From assembly GCA_001931875.2 (NCBI GenBank), contig MSJH02000375.1:1-36501 (forward strand): a DNA stretch of 36,501 nt. Direction: 5' to 3'. This DNA is from Byssochlamys sp. IMV 00236. Taxonomy: Eukaryota; Ascomycota; Eurotiomycetes; Eurotiales; Thermoascaceae. Positions within the stretch are counted from its first letter, which is position 1; each line of letters starts with the position of its first letter. Positions 18,448 through 29,677 of this stretch are shown piece by piece. Under the pieces are notes generated by a model. That model ran no database searches, was not told the DNA's origin, and saw only the letters and a program-made list of their open reading frames with translations. The position numbers and the translations under genes were made by a program.

Positions 18448-20719
18448 ATGAGACACTTTACAGATAAACCAAAAGACATGTTGCCTGCCTTGAGCTCTTT
18501 TATTCTATATTCTCCTTCTTCTTCAAGTTCTTCTTCGAGTTCTTCTTCAGTAAACGAAGAAGATGAATATGAACAACAAACAAGACAAGATTTAATGGTA
18601 TATATATATATATATATAAAGATGATTTCTTGTTTATTTACCTATTTTCATATATAGGAAAGGTGACCTCACTCTTTTACTATTGTGTATTTGTTTACAT
18701 GTTTATATTAACTTTATTATTCTCTAGTCATTTATATCATCTTTTATTACTTGGAATTCCTAAAGAGGGCGCTAAATCGCGCGTTGAAACACAAATCAAG
18801 ATAACGATTCAGCTACAAAACCAGCAACGAGAAAGAGTCACTCAGTGGTCATTTATTCGCATCAATACATCCATGCTTGTCAACTCAAAGATACGCAAGA
18901 TTGAGCAACAACAAGAAAAGAAAAAGCTAAAAGAATTGATGATACTCTCAGATGAATCAAAGATATTGAATCTAGAAGCATACGTTATACGAAGTGATGC
19001 TAATCTTCCGATTCGTATGTGTGAAGGCTGTGTACGACGTGAGGTAAAAAGGGTTCACTTTATAAATATAAAACTAATCTTTTTACAAAAGCGAAAAAGG
19101 GCTGAACGAATAAAGATGAAAGTAAATCAAGAAGAAGACATTGAAAAGGAAAGAGATAGGATCTTGTTGTTCAATTGCAATTCGTTCGTCAATTTTGCTT
19201 CGGGTGAAGTTACATTACCGACACGTATCACTTGTTACTGTCGTCATCATAATGAAAAGAAAGGATTCAGGTACCCCAATGTTTGTGTAGTTAGGATGTT
19301 TATTTACTTATATTAGAATATGCTTTGTCATGAAAAATCATGAAAATCAAGTTGTTGCAACTACTGTTTCACCTCCGATTATGATTACAGATGACCATAA
19401 AAATAATAATAATAGTCATCATTCTAAACTGACCTTGGCAGGAAAGAAGAGGACAAGGGAATATGTCGAAAAAAAGGAACCATCACCAGAACCTATCTTG
19501 TTTCAACCTTCAAATGAGGAGCATGGATGGGAGCCTTCAGTGAATGAAGATTACATGTGGGACCTCTTTGCGGACTCTCTTCCAACACCAGCCTTATCTG
19601 AAGAGGACTCATGGTCCCCTCGTCGTCAAAAGATTTCACATGAGCCACTGTCCATTATGTCGCTCCTAGGTGACTCTTTTCCTCAACTGGAACGAGTCGT
19701 GCCTGCGCAGGGCCCTACTTATGGCGGCACAGAGGTGACTTTGCTAGGAACCGGGTTTTATCAAGGCCTGACCTGCCTCTTTGGCGACAAGGAAGCAACC
19801 GTGACCTGTGTGAATGAGAGCACAATGATCTGTCTTCTTCCACCAGCAGCCCATCCTGGTCCTGTTGTCGTTTCGTTCAAGGAGCATCCTTTGGTCCTCG
19901 AAGGTCAGGATGTAGTCATCTTTACTTATTATGACGCAAGCGACCAAGCCTTACTCGAACTTGCCCTGCAAGTGATTGGACTCAAGACGACGGGCAAGCT
20001 ACAGCCCGCGACGCAGATCGCCATGAGTATCGTGAATGGCAGCTTTGATCAACAAGCCATTATGGAGACCATAAAGACAGCCAATCTGCAATATGACACC
20101 CTCTCTCAGTCTAATTCAAACGGACACACCTTGCTTCACTTGGCTGTGTTGGTCAAGAACGAAGCATTTGTCGGTGCTCTCCTGGACTTGATATCAGATC
20201 CACAAGACAAACAGCAGTTTCTTAGTGCTCAGGACTCGAACGGCATGACCGCCCTTCACTTTGCCTGTCTTTTGAACTGTTTAGACATCGTTCGATTGCT
20301 CCTGCGGGCTGGTTCTAACCCAGGCATGCAGTCAAACGCCGGCCTTCCTTCAGTCTACACTCAACAACCTGATATCAAGGACCTACTCGAGTTATACACA
20401 AGACGAAAGCCATCATCAAGACGAGGTAGCGTCAAGAGCCATCTTACTCACCGGTTCCATAGTCTGAGCCATGTTGATATCAAGAACGAGGATGTACAGA
20501 TAAGTCCTGACAAGGAAATGGACGGCCTCGGCTTCGTTCATCAGAAGCTTGATCACAGGTTATACATTTTTTGGCTTCCCGTGTTGATAGGTAATCTAAG
20601 CATGAAACACTTTACTTTTCTCACACACATTAGTAGTCGTTATCGGGTTTATCTGCATCCATTCTATTGGACAACCTGGATTATTTAAATCGTTTATCTT
20701 GAACTCTATTCCCATGTAA
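18448..20719 (+). CDS. Mga2/Spt23-type ER-anchored transcription factor
   Basis: Exons 18448-18597, 18658-18662, 18728-19043, 19092-19270, 19317-20590 and 20634-20719 give 669 residues. In yeast, Mga2/Spt23 sense membrane lipid packing, are cleaved from the ER and induce the desaturase OLE1. Order of parts: a Ser-rich N terminus; the Mga2/Spt23 DNA-binding-type region (SRVETQIKITIQL ... MCEGCVRRE ... TRITCYCRHHNEKKGF ... SPPIMITDDHK, about residues 60-240); an IPT/TIG domain (339-423); two ankyrin repeats (485-511, 524-553); one C-terminal membrane segment (632-654) with a short lumenal tail. It is shorter than yeast Mga2 (1113 residues). Exon 2 is a 5-nt microexon (GAAAG), needed to keep the frame. 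The final intron restores the membrane segment as LYIFWLPVLIVVVIGFICI. Confidence 0.88.
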
Positions 20720-20840
20720 CAGGCTCCTCCCCACTCATTTTACAATGTTTGCATTTTTTATCTCATTCTTTATGCCCAATCTTATGTGTTTTTTTATCAC
20801 TCATTTGTACAATAAATGCATGAATCATTTATTTATTTAT

Positions 20841-22604
20841 TTATAGCTTTGGCTTTTCTACCTTTTGCATCCAGTTAAAGCTCAACTTTGTTCTACCACC
20901 TGGGGCAATCATAACATTGATCACACATGTTTGGTTCTTTGTATCAAGCGCTTCCTTGACTGCTCTCTTTAACTCGACACGATCCTTGACGAGCCAGCCT
21001 CGGCCACCACAGGCCTCTGAGATCATATCGTATCGTGTCTCGGGTGATAAGGCTGTGGTCGGAAGCGTGCCATCCTGTTGTGATGCTTGGTACTCGTTGT
21101 TGTCCAGACCATGATAAATACCGTTATTGTTAATCACAATGATAAGCAAGGGTAGATTAGATCGAACAGCGGTCTCTAGTTCCATAGCGGAAAATCCAAA
21201 GGCCGAGTCGCCCACAATCGAGACGATGCGTTTGGACGTTCCGTAATAAGACCGAGCAGCAATAGCGTATCCCATACCTACGCCCATGGTTGCACCCGTG
21301 CCTGCGTCCAGACGGTGTCTGGGCTGATGAACGTCAAAGAACGACCGACCGATATCCATCGTATTCGCTCCCTCGCTGACGTACACGATATCGTTCTCGG
21401 GCAAGAGCTCCTTGATCGCTTGAAAAGCGGTCTGGTAATTGAGTATGTCCCTGTCAGATCCTTTATGACCCACTTCTCTTGTCTTGGCCATGTTTTGCTT
21501 TACTTTTTCCTGTAAGCCCGATATATAGGTTGAGTCTATCTTCATGGTGCTCAAGGCATTTGTCAGCTGGTGAACTACGGTCTGGATATCACCAACAAGT
21601 GGTAGAGTGTCATGCTTGTTGTTTCCTATTTCTTCAGGTGAGATATCAATCTGAATGAATCGAACGTGGCTGTCCCATCGTGGTGGTTGACCGTAATGGA
21701 GGATCCAGTTGAGACGAGCGCCAATAAGAAGAACGACATCGGCTTCCTTTAAGGCCTTGGATCGTGCGGCCGATACACAAAGAGGATGGCTATCAGACAC
21801 GACGCCCTTGCCCATGGGTGTAGGTAAAAAGGGACATTGAGACTTTTCGATCAGCTCAGACACTTGTTTTTCTGCACGGGCATAGGATGCACTACCGGCA
21901 CATGGTTAGAAAAAGAAACTCACGCACAAAAAAAAAAGCATTTACCCTTTGCCAATGACAATCAATGGACGTTTAGCCTGCTTCAACAGCGTTACAGCTT
22001 GATGAAGATCAGTTGGGCTAGCAGCAGACCGAGGCGACTGAGGTACTTGAGGCACCTGGATGCTTTCCATCACTTGTTTGTTACGAATAGGGTATTGAAT
22101 GAAATCAGCTGGCAAGTCTACATAACATGCTCCTGGTCGTCCGTACAAGGCAGTTCTAAACGCCTTTTCTATCACAAACGGTACCTGCTCAAGGCTAGCC
22201 GGACGTGCTGCATATTTACAATAAGGTCGACACGTTTCGACTTGGTCCAGTTCCTGAAAGGCTCCCTTATCGGCTTGCTCCGTTTCAGACGAACCAGAGA
22301 GCAGGACAAGTGGCCAGCAGTTAATTTTGGAATTCAGCAGGCCGGCCAGTGCATGGACCACACCGGGTCCACCCACGCTAAGGCACACACCAGGTCGTCC
22401 ACTCAAGTAGCCGTACGCAGAAGCCGCGTAGGCTGCAGACTGCTCGTTACGGAACCCGATAAATCGTATACCTGCAGCAGTACAGGCTTCAGCTACTTCA
22501 ACTACAGGTATACCCACAATTCCAAAGACGACTTGAACACCTTGGTTTTTTAAACATGTCGCAATAAGCTCAGCTCCAGAAGCAACAATAGGCGATGGAG
22601 TCAT
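20841..22604 (-). CDS. 2-hydroxyacyl-CoA lyase (HACL1/Pxp1-like, ThDP enzyme)
   Basis: Exons 22604-21946 and 21891-20841 give 569 residues; human HACL1 has 578. The thiamine-diphosphate enzyme cleaves 2-hydroxyacyl-CoA to formyl-CoA and an aldehyde in peroxisomal alpha-oxidation; oxalyl-CoA decarboxylase is the close relative. The catalytic Glu lies in GFRNEQSAAYAASAYG, the middle domain has LPTPMGKGVV and LLIGARLNWILHYG, and the ThDP/Mg motif runs GDSAFGFSAMELETAV to NNNGIY. The intron splits the Gly codon of GKGASYARAEKQ, joining both halves in frame. The C terminus PKL resembles a weak peroxisomal PTS1. The start lies 100 bp from the end of the ELM1-like gene; the 3' end faces Mga2. Lyase versus oxalyl-CoA decarboxylase is not fully settled. 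Confidence 0.9.
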
Positions 22605-22704
22605 TTCGTTCCAAATTAGAGTGGATAAAAGGGAAAAGGGAATAATAAAAAAATACAGATGTGGTTATCGCATTTGTAGCGGAGAATCAACTCTCTTTTT
22701 TTAT

Positions 22705-24317
22705 TTATGATGTCTTTCTTCTTTTGCCTGTGATTGTCTCTTGGCGCACTGCTTCGATTTCATCTACTACTGATGTCATTGTTGATTCCACTTGAAATAC
22801 CTTGTTGGCATCGCCCCAAGGGGCGTGATTGCCTAAATAGCTGTAATTATCCTGTACGTCGCTTGCTCTATATTTACTCTTGTCTAGTCTAAGTTTTCTG
22901 ATAAGATGATTATCCAGCATCCATCGATTGAACTGTAATAGATAGGATCTACAGTATCCACCAAAGGTAGTATATACAGGTTTACTACAAAAAGAATATG
23001 AGCAAAAAGGATACAATGAAGGGGACAATAGCATTACTTTTTGGTGATTGCATGTGCGATTGGATAATCCAAGTCAGCAGTCAAGATGGCTCGCTGGCAA
23101 TTAGCAATGATGTCTTCATATTTCTCTATTTTATCTATCGTTTTTTCTTCCTTGGTTGAATCCCAAATGATAACATTGGAAAGTGAATCGAGTCTTTTGT
23201 CTATTGCTTCTTTAACCAATTTGGAGGTTCTATCAGTATATACAATCACAACTTTATCTTGTAATTTTTGCAATATACGCTAATTATAGGGGTGGTTAGT
23301 AAAGCATTCATTGTTCTACACTTGAACTTACCTTGACATTGTCTCCTAATGTAACCGCGTCTTCAGAATACCACCTGCAGTAGGCAGAATGACCACCGAC
23401 GATGACTGCAGAGTATCCGTTTTGAAATGAGCTTGGGACGATCGATTTGCCTTTGATGGTATCCATGCTTAATAGCGGTGCCTAATTCATTTGAGTCAAC
23501 ATAAAGCTTTTCAGGGAGTGTGTGTATACCTACTGGTGTAATAATTCCATTCTTTTGTTTAGCAAGCGGTCCAAGCGCGGCTATATGGATGCATTAGTTA
23601 CTGTTTGTTTTCCACCTTTTTTTTCTTTTTCTTTGGTTACCCATTTTGGTATTTGCCTCATATTTTGGCAAGACAACTTGATCAAAGTTGATGAAAGGTA
23701 TGTGTGGATAACCAACAAACACTTAAAAAATATGAATATCTTATAGGAAAAAGATGTACAATGTGTGCGTACCTGAAAAGCTCTTTTTATATGTATTCGT
23801 AATATGAAGACAAGCTGGAACTGCGTCCTGTCCACTTGCTACAACATAGTCTGGATAAGGTTCGTCTGTGATGCCTGAATGGTCTGGTGAGGACAAGTAC
23901 CAAGGTAATTGATTGCCTATAAAAAATATAAGTACTTTATTTCTTTCTCCAGTGCAAAGATTCAACCTTGATGTTTGGACGATCTATAATCAACAATGTA
24001 TTTTTGAACAATATTTGGAAATAGTTGTAACTCTATACATGTGTAAGTGATTCTATAAACTTTTTCTGCTGAAAGAACTTTTACTTTGACTGGCTACAAT
24101 AGTCTTCAGTTTTAAATCCTGACTTGCTCCTGACAGCTTTTTGCCTAAAGCCAATGCAGGCAATGTATGCTCAATGCTTCCGTCAGTTACTACCCAAACA
24201 CGTCGACTGGCAAGTGTAGATGAGTATCTTTTGCATGATATTATAAATGAAGCTACAATGAATTAGATCAGAATGATTCCCACTAGACAACTTCCCCCCC
24301 TTACCATGTCGTTTCAT
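22705..24317 (-). CDS. ELM1-like protein (mitochondrial fission ELM1 family)
   Basis: Nine exons (24317-24305, 24252-24085, 24032-23967, 23916-23773, 23721-23641, 23580-23534, 23481-23332, 23279-23038, 22984-22705) give 396 residues. The family (once DUF1022) is known from plant ELM1, needed for mitochondrial fission, and from bacteria. Marks in order: VWVVTDGSIEHTLPALALGKKL, LPWYL, PDYVVASGQDAVPA, FVGYPHIPFINFDQVVLPKY, AVIVGGHSAYCRWY, KVVIVYTDRTS, NKPVYTTFGG and NRWMLDNHLIRKL. These match the GT-B-like fold order. The N terminus is basic and Ser-rich with few acids, possibly a mitochondrial signal. All eight introns are 46-65 nt. Start codons of this gene and HIS2 are 88 bp apart. Function in fungi is not known to me. 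Confidence 0.83.
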
Positions 24318-24405
24318 TTTATATGCAAGCAAATAGAGAGAGAGAAAAAAAAAGTGACGGGGTAAGAAATTCTGTTTCTTCTTTTTCTCTCTTTCTTTTT
24401 GGGAA
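24318..24405. promoter_or_regulatory. Compact divergent promoter of ELM1-like and HIS2 genes
   Basis: Only 88 bp separate two divergent start codons. Both sides are pyrimidine leaders on their own coding strands (an AG/A tract at 24335-24353, CT tract at 24375-24398), with GTGACGGGGTAAG between. No TATA box is visible. Confidence 0.5.
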
Positions 24406-25311
24406 ATGCCATATTCATTTCATAGCCATTCAGGACAATTCTGTCATCATGGCCATGGTCTCTTGGAAGACGTAGTGAAGGAAGCTATTCGAAAAAAATT
24501 TCGCGTCTATGGTCTGACGGAACATATGCCCAGATACGCAGAATCTGAGCTTTACCCAGAAGAAATAGAGGCCAACTGCACGCCAGAAACGCTCAAACAG
24601 ACTTTCAAGGACTTTTATGTAGAAGCAAAACGCCTAAGAGACTTATACAAGGATCAGATATCGCTTTTGATAGGAGTAGAGATTGAGTATATCCATCATG
24701 ACTATTGCAACTATGTCGCCCGATTGAAGGACGAGGTGGATTATGTAGTTGGATCACTTCATCATGTCAACACAGTACCTATTGATTTCTCACCAGAGTT
24801 GTACCAGAAAGCTTTAACAGAGGTCAATGGAAACCTTGTTGATCTCTTCGTGCGATATTTTGATGAGCAATGGGCCATGCTTCAGGCAGTTCAGCCTCAG
24901 GTCGTTGGTCATTTTGATCTGATCAGGATCTTTGCTGATCCTTCTTTGGCAGATCAAGTGCTGCTTACACCTACTGTTTGGGAGCGTATCGTTCGTAATG
25001 TCGATTTCATCATTGGCTATGGTGGTCTATTTGAAATAAATTCAAGATCTTGGAAAAAGAAGTTGACAGATGCTTACCCACAAAGAGACATCATCAAGTT
25101 GATCAAACAAAAAGGGGGCAAGTTTACCTTATCAGATGACTGTCATGGTCCAAAAGATGTGGGCTTATTTTATGAAAAGATACCTCAGTATTTAATAGAA
25201 AATGGTATTGACACTATTTATTATTTATCAAAAGAAGGAAAAGATATTGTTGTCAAGGAGCATAAAGATGTAGTAAAAGATGAGTTTTGGAATTACTTGT
25301 CAAATTGGTAA
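24406..25311 (+). CDS. HIS2: Histidinol-phosphatase (PHP family)
   Basis: A single exon of 301 residues. It hydrolyses histidinol phosphate to histidinol, the penultimate stage of histidine synthesis, in the cytosol. All PHP-type metal-binding motifs are in place: HSH (H6, H8), LTEH (E39, H40), GVEIEY, GSLHHV, GHFDLIR and the terminal SDDCHG. FEINSRSWKK and a C-terminal helix follow, as in fungal HIS2. Length is slightly under the 335 residues of yeast His2. The gene has a divergent promoter with the ELM1-like gene, and the CCNDBP1-like gene starts 61 bp after its stop. Confidence 0.93.
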   Translation: MPYSFHSHSGQFCHHGHGLLEDVVKEAIRKKFRVYGLTEHMPRYAESELYPEEIEANCTPETLKQTFKDFYVEAKRLRDLYKDQISLLIGVEIEYIHHDYCNYVARLKDEVDYVVGSLHHVNTVPIDFSPELYQKALTEVNGNLVDLFVRYFDEQWAMLQAVQPQVVGHFDLIRIFADPSLADQVLLTPTVWERIVRNVDFIIGYGGLFEINSRSWKKKLTDAYPQRDIIKLIKQKGGKFTLSDDCHGPKDVGLFYEKIPQYLIENGIDTIYYLSKEGKDIVVKEHKDVVKDEFWNYLSNW

Positions 25312-25372
25312 CAAAAAAATAAAAGAGTGACTTGAAATTATCCTGTCACAGTTTGTGTCTTTTTTTTTCCTA

Positions 25373-26407
25373 ATGTCAACCGAAGAAGAGTTCCAAGGTA
25401 CAATAAAGAAAGCATAAAGTCTTTATAATCTAAAAGGTTTGCTTTACTTTAGAAAAGTTAAAAGCATGTTGCAAAATGTGCAACTTGTATTTAGAGGAAA
25501 TAAGAGAAGAGAGAAACGTGACGGATGACAAATTTAATACAGTAACTTTCAAGGACACAATGGGTAACTTGTAACAAAAAGGAAATGTCAGTAGCTCATG
25601 TTTTTGTTTTATAAAGTCAATTTAGGAAAAGTTCTTTCACATGACGCCACCAAATTTACACTTTCTTGTAAACCACCACGTAAACCAAACGATGCGATCC
25701 GAATGATTCAGGAAATCAGCAACACCGTCTACCGTATCGTCGGATTCTATCATACTATTCCAGTTTCTGCAGGCAAGATATACAAGACACAATATCGACT
25801 CGCAGTGAACGAACTGATACAGGGCGTCATGAGCTTATGCTCTAATTTCTTGCCTGAAGAGCACAAAGTGTCGTTCATGGTCCCGACCGCCGCCATCTGG
25901 GACTCGTGTAAGGAATTGGTAAAGTTACCTAAGAACAATCAAGAAGCTGTCATTCAGGCCTGGCATGAACTCGAAGGAACCTTGAAGGATGCAAAAACGG
26001 AGGTACATGAAATTGTTGCAGGTGAGGACAGATCGGAGGGGTTCGACGATAATGAAGGTTCCGATGATGAGACCGAGTTAGGACAAGAAGAACTCGAGGT
26101 GGCCAAGTCCTGTGCCAAATTAGTCGATATGGCCGTCTTTGTGTTGCAAAAGATTGAACGCCGTTGTCTGCGAAATAGTGAATCTGTGACATGGTTGGAT
26201 GATGTGTATACGGCTGCGAGTCAATTAGTTGATGAGACAGATCTGTTGGTGTCACAAATCTATGATGAAGATGCAGCCTACATGAAGGAGCAAGTAAAAC
26301 GATATATTGAGCATTCTACATCATTAGTGAAAATAGCTAAACAAGAGGCAAAAGGAGAACATGCAGATTGGTTTGCCATGTGTGAAAATAAATATGAATC
26401 GATGTAA
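25373..26407 (+). CDS. Cyclin-D1-binding protein 1 (CCNDBP1/GCIP)-like
   Basis: Exons 25373-25397, 25453-25563 and 25617-26407 give 308 residues. In animals this helical protein binds cyclin D and bHLH factors and restrains the cell cycle; fungal members are largely uncharacterised. Features: a first exon of only 25 nt (MSTEEEFQ), long amphipathic helices, [10 protein letters not shown], an acidic linker (residues about 195-215, [16 protein letters not shown]) and a C-terminal helical bundle ([16 protein letters not shown] ... [16 protein letters not shown]). Both introns restore the frame; donors are GTACAA and GTAACT. The stop is just 20 bp from the stop of the convergent LIM-RhoGAP gene. 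The family match is by overall pattern and length. Confidence 0.75.
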
Positions 26408-26427
26408 TACATGTTTATTATATGGGG

Positions 26428-29053
26428 TTATTTTGAACAAGATATAGAAGGGGAAGGGGGTAACCGGGTCAGATCATTAAAGATAATTTCCTTTTTGATC
26501 TTTAAAAGTTGATTAAAATGCTTGTTGAATTGCTTAGTTGAGGTTAAGTCGATATTATTTGAAAAGACGTATTCTGTCAACTTGGGATTCTCCAAGAGAG
26601 ACAAAATATCCATTGGCACCTAAAATAACGTGTATGTGTTATTACTATCTCTTTCTCTCTCTCTCTCTCTCTTTTTTTTTTGTTACCTTTATGAATCGTT
26701 TATAATGTTCAATCATGTAAGAAATGATATTAATCTCAGCCAACGTATCGTTGGGCGCAAGTTGATCATTTGTCGAATAGAGAATGTTGGGTGTGATGAC
26801 TCGTGCCAAATTAGCAATATCCATCTTATTGTCATCTGCATGGCTTGCGACCCAATTGAGCAAGGCAAGTAGGAGCATGAATGTATCCCGGTTTGGCTTT
26901 GGAAGTAGACAAAGAGTGTAGGTCAGGATGTTGTCCCGATGTTGGATATCTGAATTTGCAAGGATAAACAATTTGTACAACTTGAATGTTAATAATGGCT
27001 CGGGAAGTTCCCTTAAAAACTTTTTTATGAATGCTGCTAATTGAATGATATGGTGTTGGTTGAAAAAGTCTAGCCAATCTTGTTTTTCCGGTTGGGTATC
27101 GATTGTATCACACATTTCTTTTAACGTGCGTATGTTTCCGTTCTTCCTGAATATTCCTTCTGTACGAATATCCTTTTGGGTCATGGATAATATACAATCC
27201 TTCAAGAAGTTGGGTATCTGTGCTCTATTTGAAAAGCATGAGGTCATCAAAGATACCTGGACTTGATGTGAACAAGGATGATCATAATTTAGGTTTGAGA
27301 GTGAGGTACCGATGATATGTTTGGTTATAGGATGATCAACATCACCATTTGATATATGTTGCTTGAGTTTATTCCAAAGGGATGAAGGTGATTTTTTGGT
27401 TACAAGATAACAGTCTTGCAATGTATCGTGCTCTATAAAAGATTCCATAAACAATACAGCCGTGTGCCTTAAGATCGAATCCTGTATCTGATTTAATTCA
27501 GGCAGTTGATGAGGTATTGTCCAGATGTGTTGATGATAATGTACAGCTGACATAGGAGAAGGTGGAGGTGAAGTCATCATTGGAGTTGAACTAAGATCCG
27601 TTAATGAAATGTGTAGAGGATTATGTACACTGTATGCTTTCTGAATGGTAGGTCTTGTTGGCTTTTTGCTTGTCGTTAAGGCTCTCTTGATCGATTCCAT
27701 CCTGCTGATGCTTGTTTGTTGTTGTTGTTGTTGTTGCTGCTGTAGTTGAACATTGGGCACACTTGAACTGGTCATCATCTTTGAAAGAAAAGGTTTGTAA
27801 TTATCAGACATTAGGCCTATTAAATACTAGTGTAACGCTTATGGCCGCACAAATGGGGGTGTATAGACTCACCTTCGTTTAGTGATCGGACGGACTGGTT
27901 TAAATAATCAAGCGAATATGTAATGAATGGCTGTTTTAAGTAAAAAGCATCCAACACCTGTTCGATCACCTGCTTTTCTTTTTGTTCCTATTTATGTGTT
28001 ATTATTATATATTTTTGTTTTGTATTAAGCTTACCAGTAGTAATCCTCTTTCAAGACTAATCCTAACAAGATCTCTAAAGTAATAAAGTATCAATTTTCC
28101 CATTCTTGAGATAAATTCTTGTTCATTGTTGCTTTGGGTATTATTATTTTTGGTATGACAGACGACATGAAAAAAGGAGATGACTTGATCTAGTAATAAC
28201 TGTATTGACTTTTGAAAATGAAATGCTATAAAATACATGAGTAAAGGGGGGCTAATAACCAACATTTATAATATATATATATATACCTAAATCATATTTT
28301 TCTGACTTGAGATAGAGTAAATCAAAGACTTGAAAGAGAATTATGATTTGTTGTACAAGTTGTTGACAGGTAGCCACATTCTTTGCTGACAATATATCTT
28401 TGATGATGAGGGATGATTCATTTTCAAATTGACTTAATGTATCCCATATTTTAAATCTCTTTCGTTCATATTCATTTTGAATAGACAAGAATTGATGTTT
28501 ATCATTGTAATAATCTATATATCATCAACAATATTAATAATAGTAATATTAATAATAATAATAATAATAAAAATAACCTTTCATATCTTCACGTCCAAGT
28601 GTAATTTGCCAATGTTTATAGATCAAATAACATTCAGTATGCCATCTTTCTTGTGATGATTCAAATATAGCTTGTCCACATCCAATACAATCAACTCCTT
28701 TAATAAGTGAATAATGATATTGACAATAAGGTTTCCCATTGTATTCAAAATATTTCTTTTCTTTATGATGATGATAAGAAGTCATTGTACATCCAGGACA
28801 TTTTGTTGTCATGACCTTTTGTTGAGTCTTGTAATGTAATTCACATAATATCAGTTGATCATCCAGTAAATAGAATTTATCTAAAACAGATGCTCCACAA
28901 CACTAATCATCCTATTAGTTTTTTAGTCATCTAATTCTTACAACTTACATCACATTGAAAGCATTCTTTATGATACAATCTACCAACAGCTCGAATCAGA
29001 CGTGGATCACCTCGAACACATTCTTCTTTACAATGAAAACATGAATAACTCAT
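26428..29053 (-). CDS. LIM-domain Rho GTPase-activating protein (Lrg1/Rga-like)
   Basis: Seven exons (29053-28949, 28902-28578, 28514-28287, 28225-28035, 27987-27873, 27816-26687, 26619-26428) give 761 residues. LIM-RhoGAPs switch off Rho/Cdc42 GTPases controlling cell wall synthesis and polarity. LIM 1 starts at residue 5 (CFHC, HKEC, CDCC, CELH); further LIM zinc pairs lie at CPGC ... CQYH and CIGC ... HTEC. A helical region about 150-320 follows, then a polyglutamine run and a Ser/Thr-rich linker. The RhoGAP domain covers about 520-690, with the arginine finger R545 in GIFRKNG, and KKFLRELPEPLLTF and LARVITPNIL after it. The penultimate intron needs the more distal TAATAG acceptor to keep frame. 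Single genes covering both ends are supported by unbroken phase across all six introns. Confidence 0.87.
26649..26681. repeat. CT/T-rich simple repeat inside RhoGAP intron
   Basis: CT units followed by ten T on the plus strand, within the last intron (26620-26686) of the LIM-RhoGAP gene. On the coding strand it is an A/GA tract just after the donor, and explains most of the intron length. Confidence 0.8.
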
Positions 29054-29677
29054 TTAAGAAAAAAGAAAAAAAAGAAGAAAAAAGACATGGATGTGTGAGC
29101 AAGGATTGTCAGTGTGTCAAAATATATTACAATCATTTATTTTTACTAGATTATTTAAGCTCCGTTTTCTATTTTTTACCTTGATTTCTATAATCAAACA
29201 TTGACTACCCGAATTTACTTTATTGATCCGAGAAACATTCTCTTTCTTGTTTGCTTCAGCCCACTTTTTTTTTTTTTTTAAAAATAAATTGGCTGACTTT
29301 TTTTATAAATAAACAGATAAATATTTAACCATATTGGATAAATCTCACTGGGCTTGTAAACATGAACATAGATAAATTCACGAAAAAGAACCTTTAACCA
29401 AATAAAGTAGCTCCGCTTTCTTGAACAGTGCACACTGTTTTTATTCATTCTTTTATTGTTGCAGGTTAGTGACACATGCAGCAAAAAGAGATAATAAATG
29501 ATAGTAAAAAGGAAGGAGATCATCAAGCTAATCAATCATATGATCATATAAATAACAAACAAGATAGATTACCTTTCTCTCTCTCTCTCTTTCTTTGTTA
29601 ATCTATCCTCACGAAAAATAAAGGAACCACCAATGTTCCGCGGATTATGAAAAAAAAAAGTAATGTATCAAGATGGT
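29054..29677. other. Intergenic: LIM-RhoGAP promoter and Elg1 3' flank
   Basis: 624 bp between two minus-strand genes. It must hold the RhoGAP promoter near 29054-29300 (with A/G-rich leader on the plus strand, T/C-rich on the coding strand) and the Elg1 3' UTR. A T run lies at 29268-29279 and a CT tract at 29576-29592. I see no convincing gene, RNA or element. Confidence 0.5.

Noticed and set aside
27873..29053. A separate LIM-only gene upstream of the RhoGAP gene
   Set aside because: All introns between the LIM exons and the RhoGAP exon keep phase, and LIM plus RhoGAP is a known architecture.
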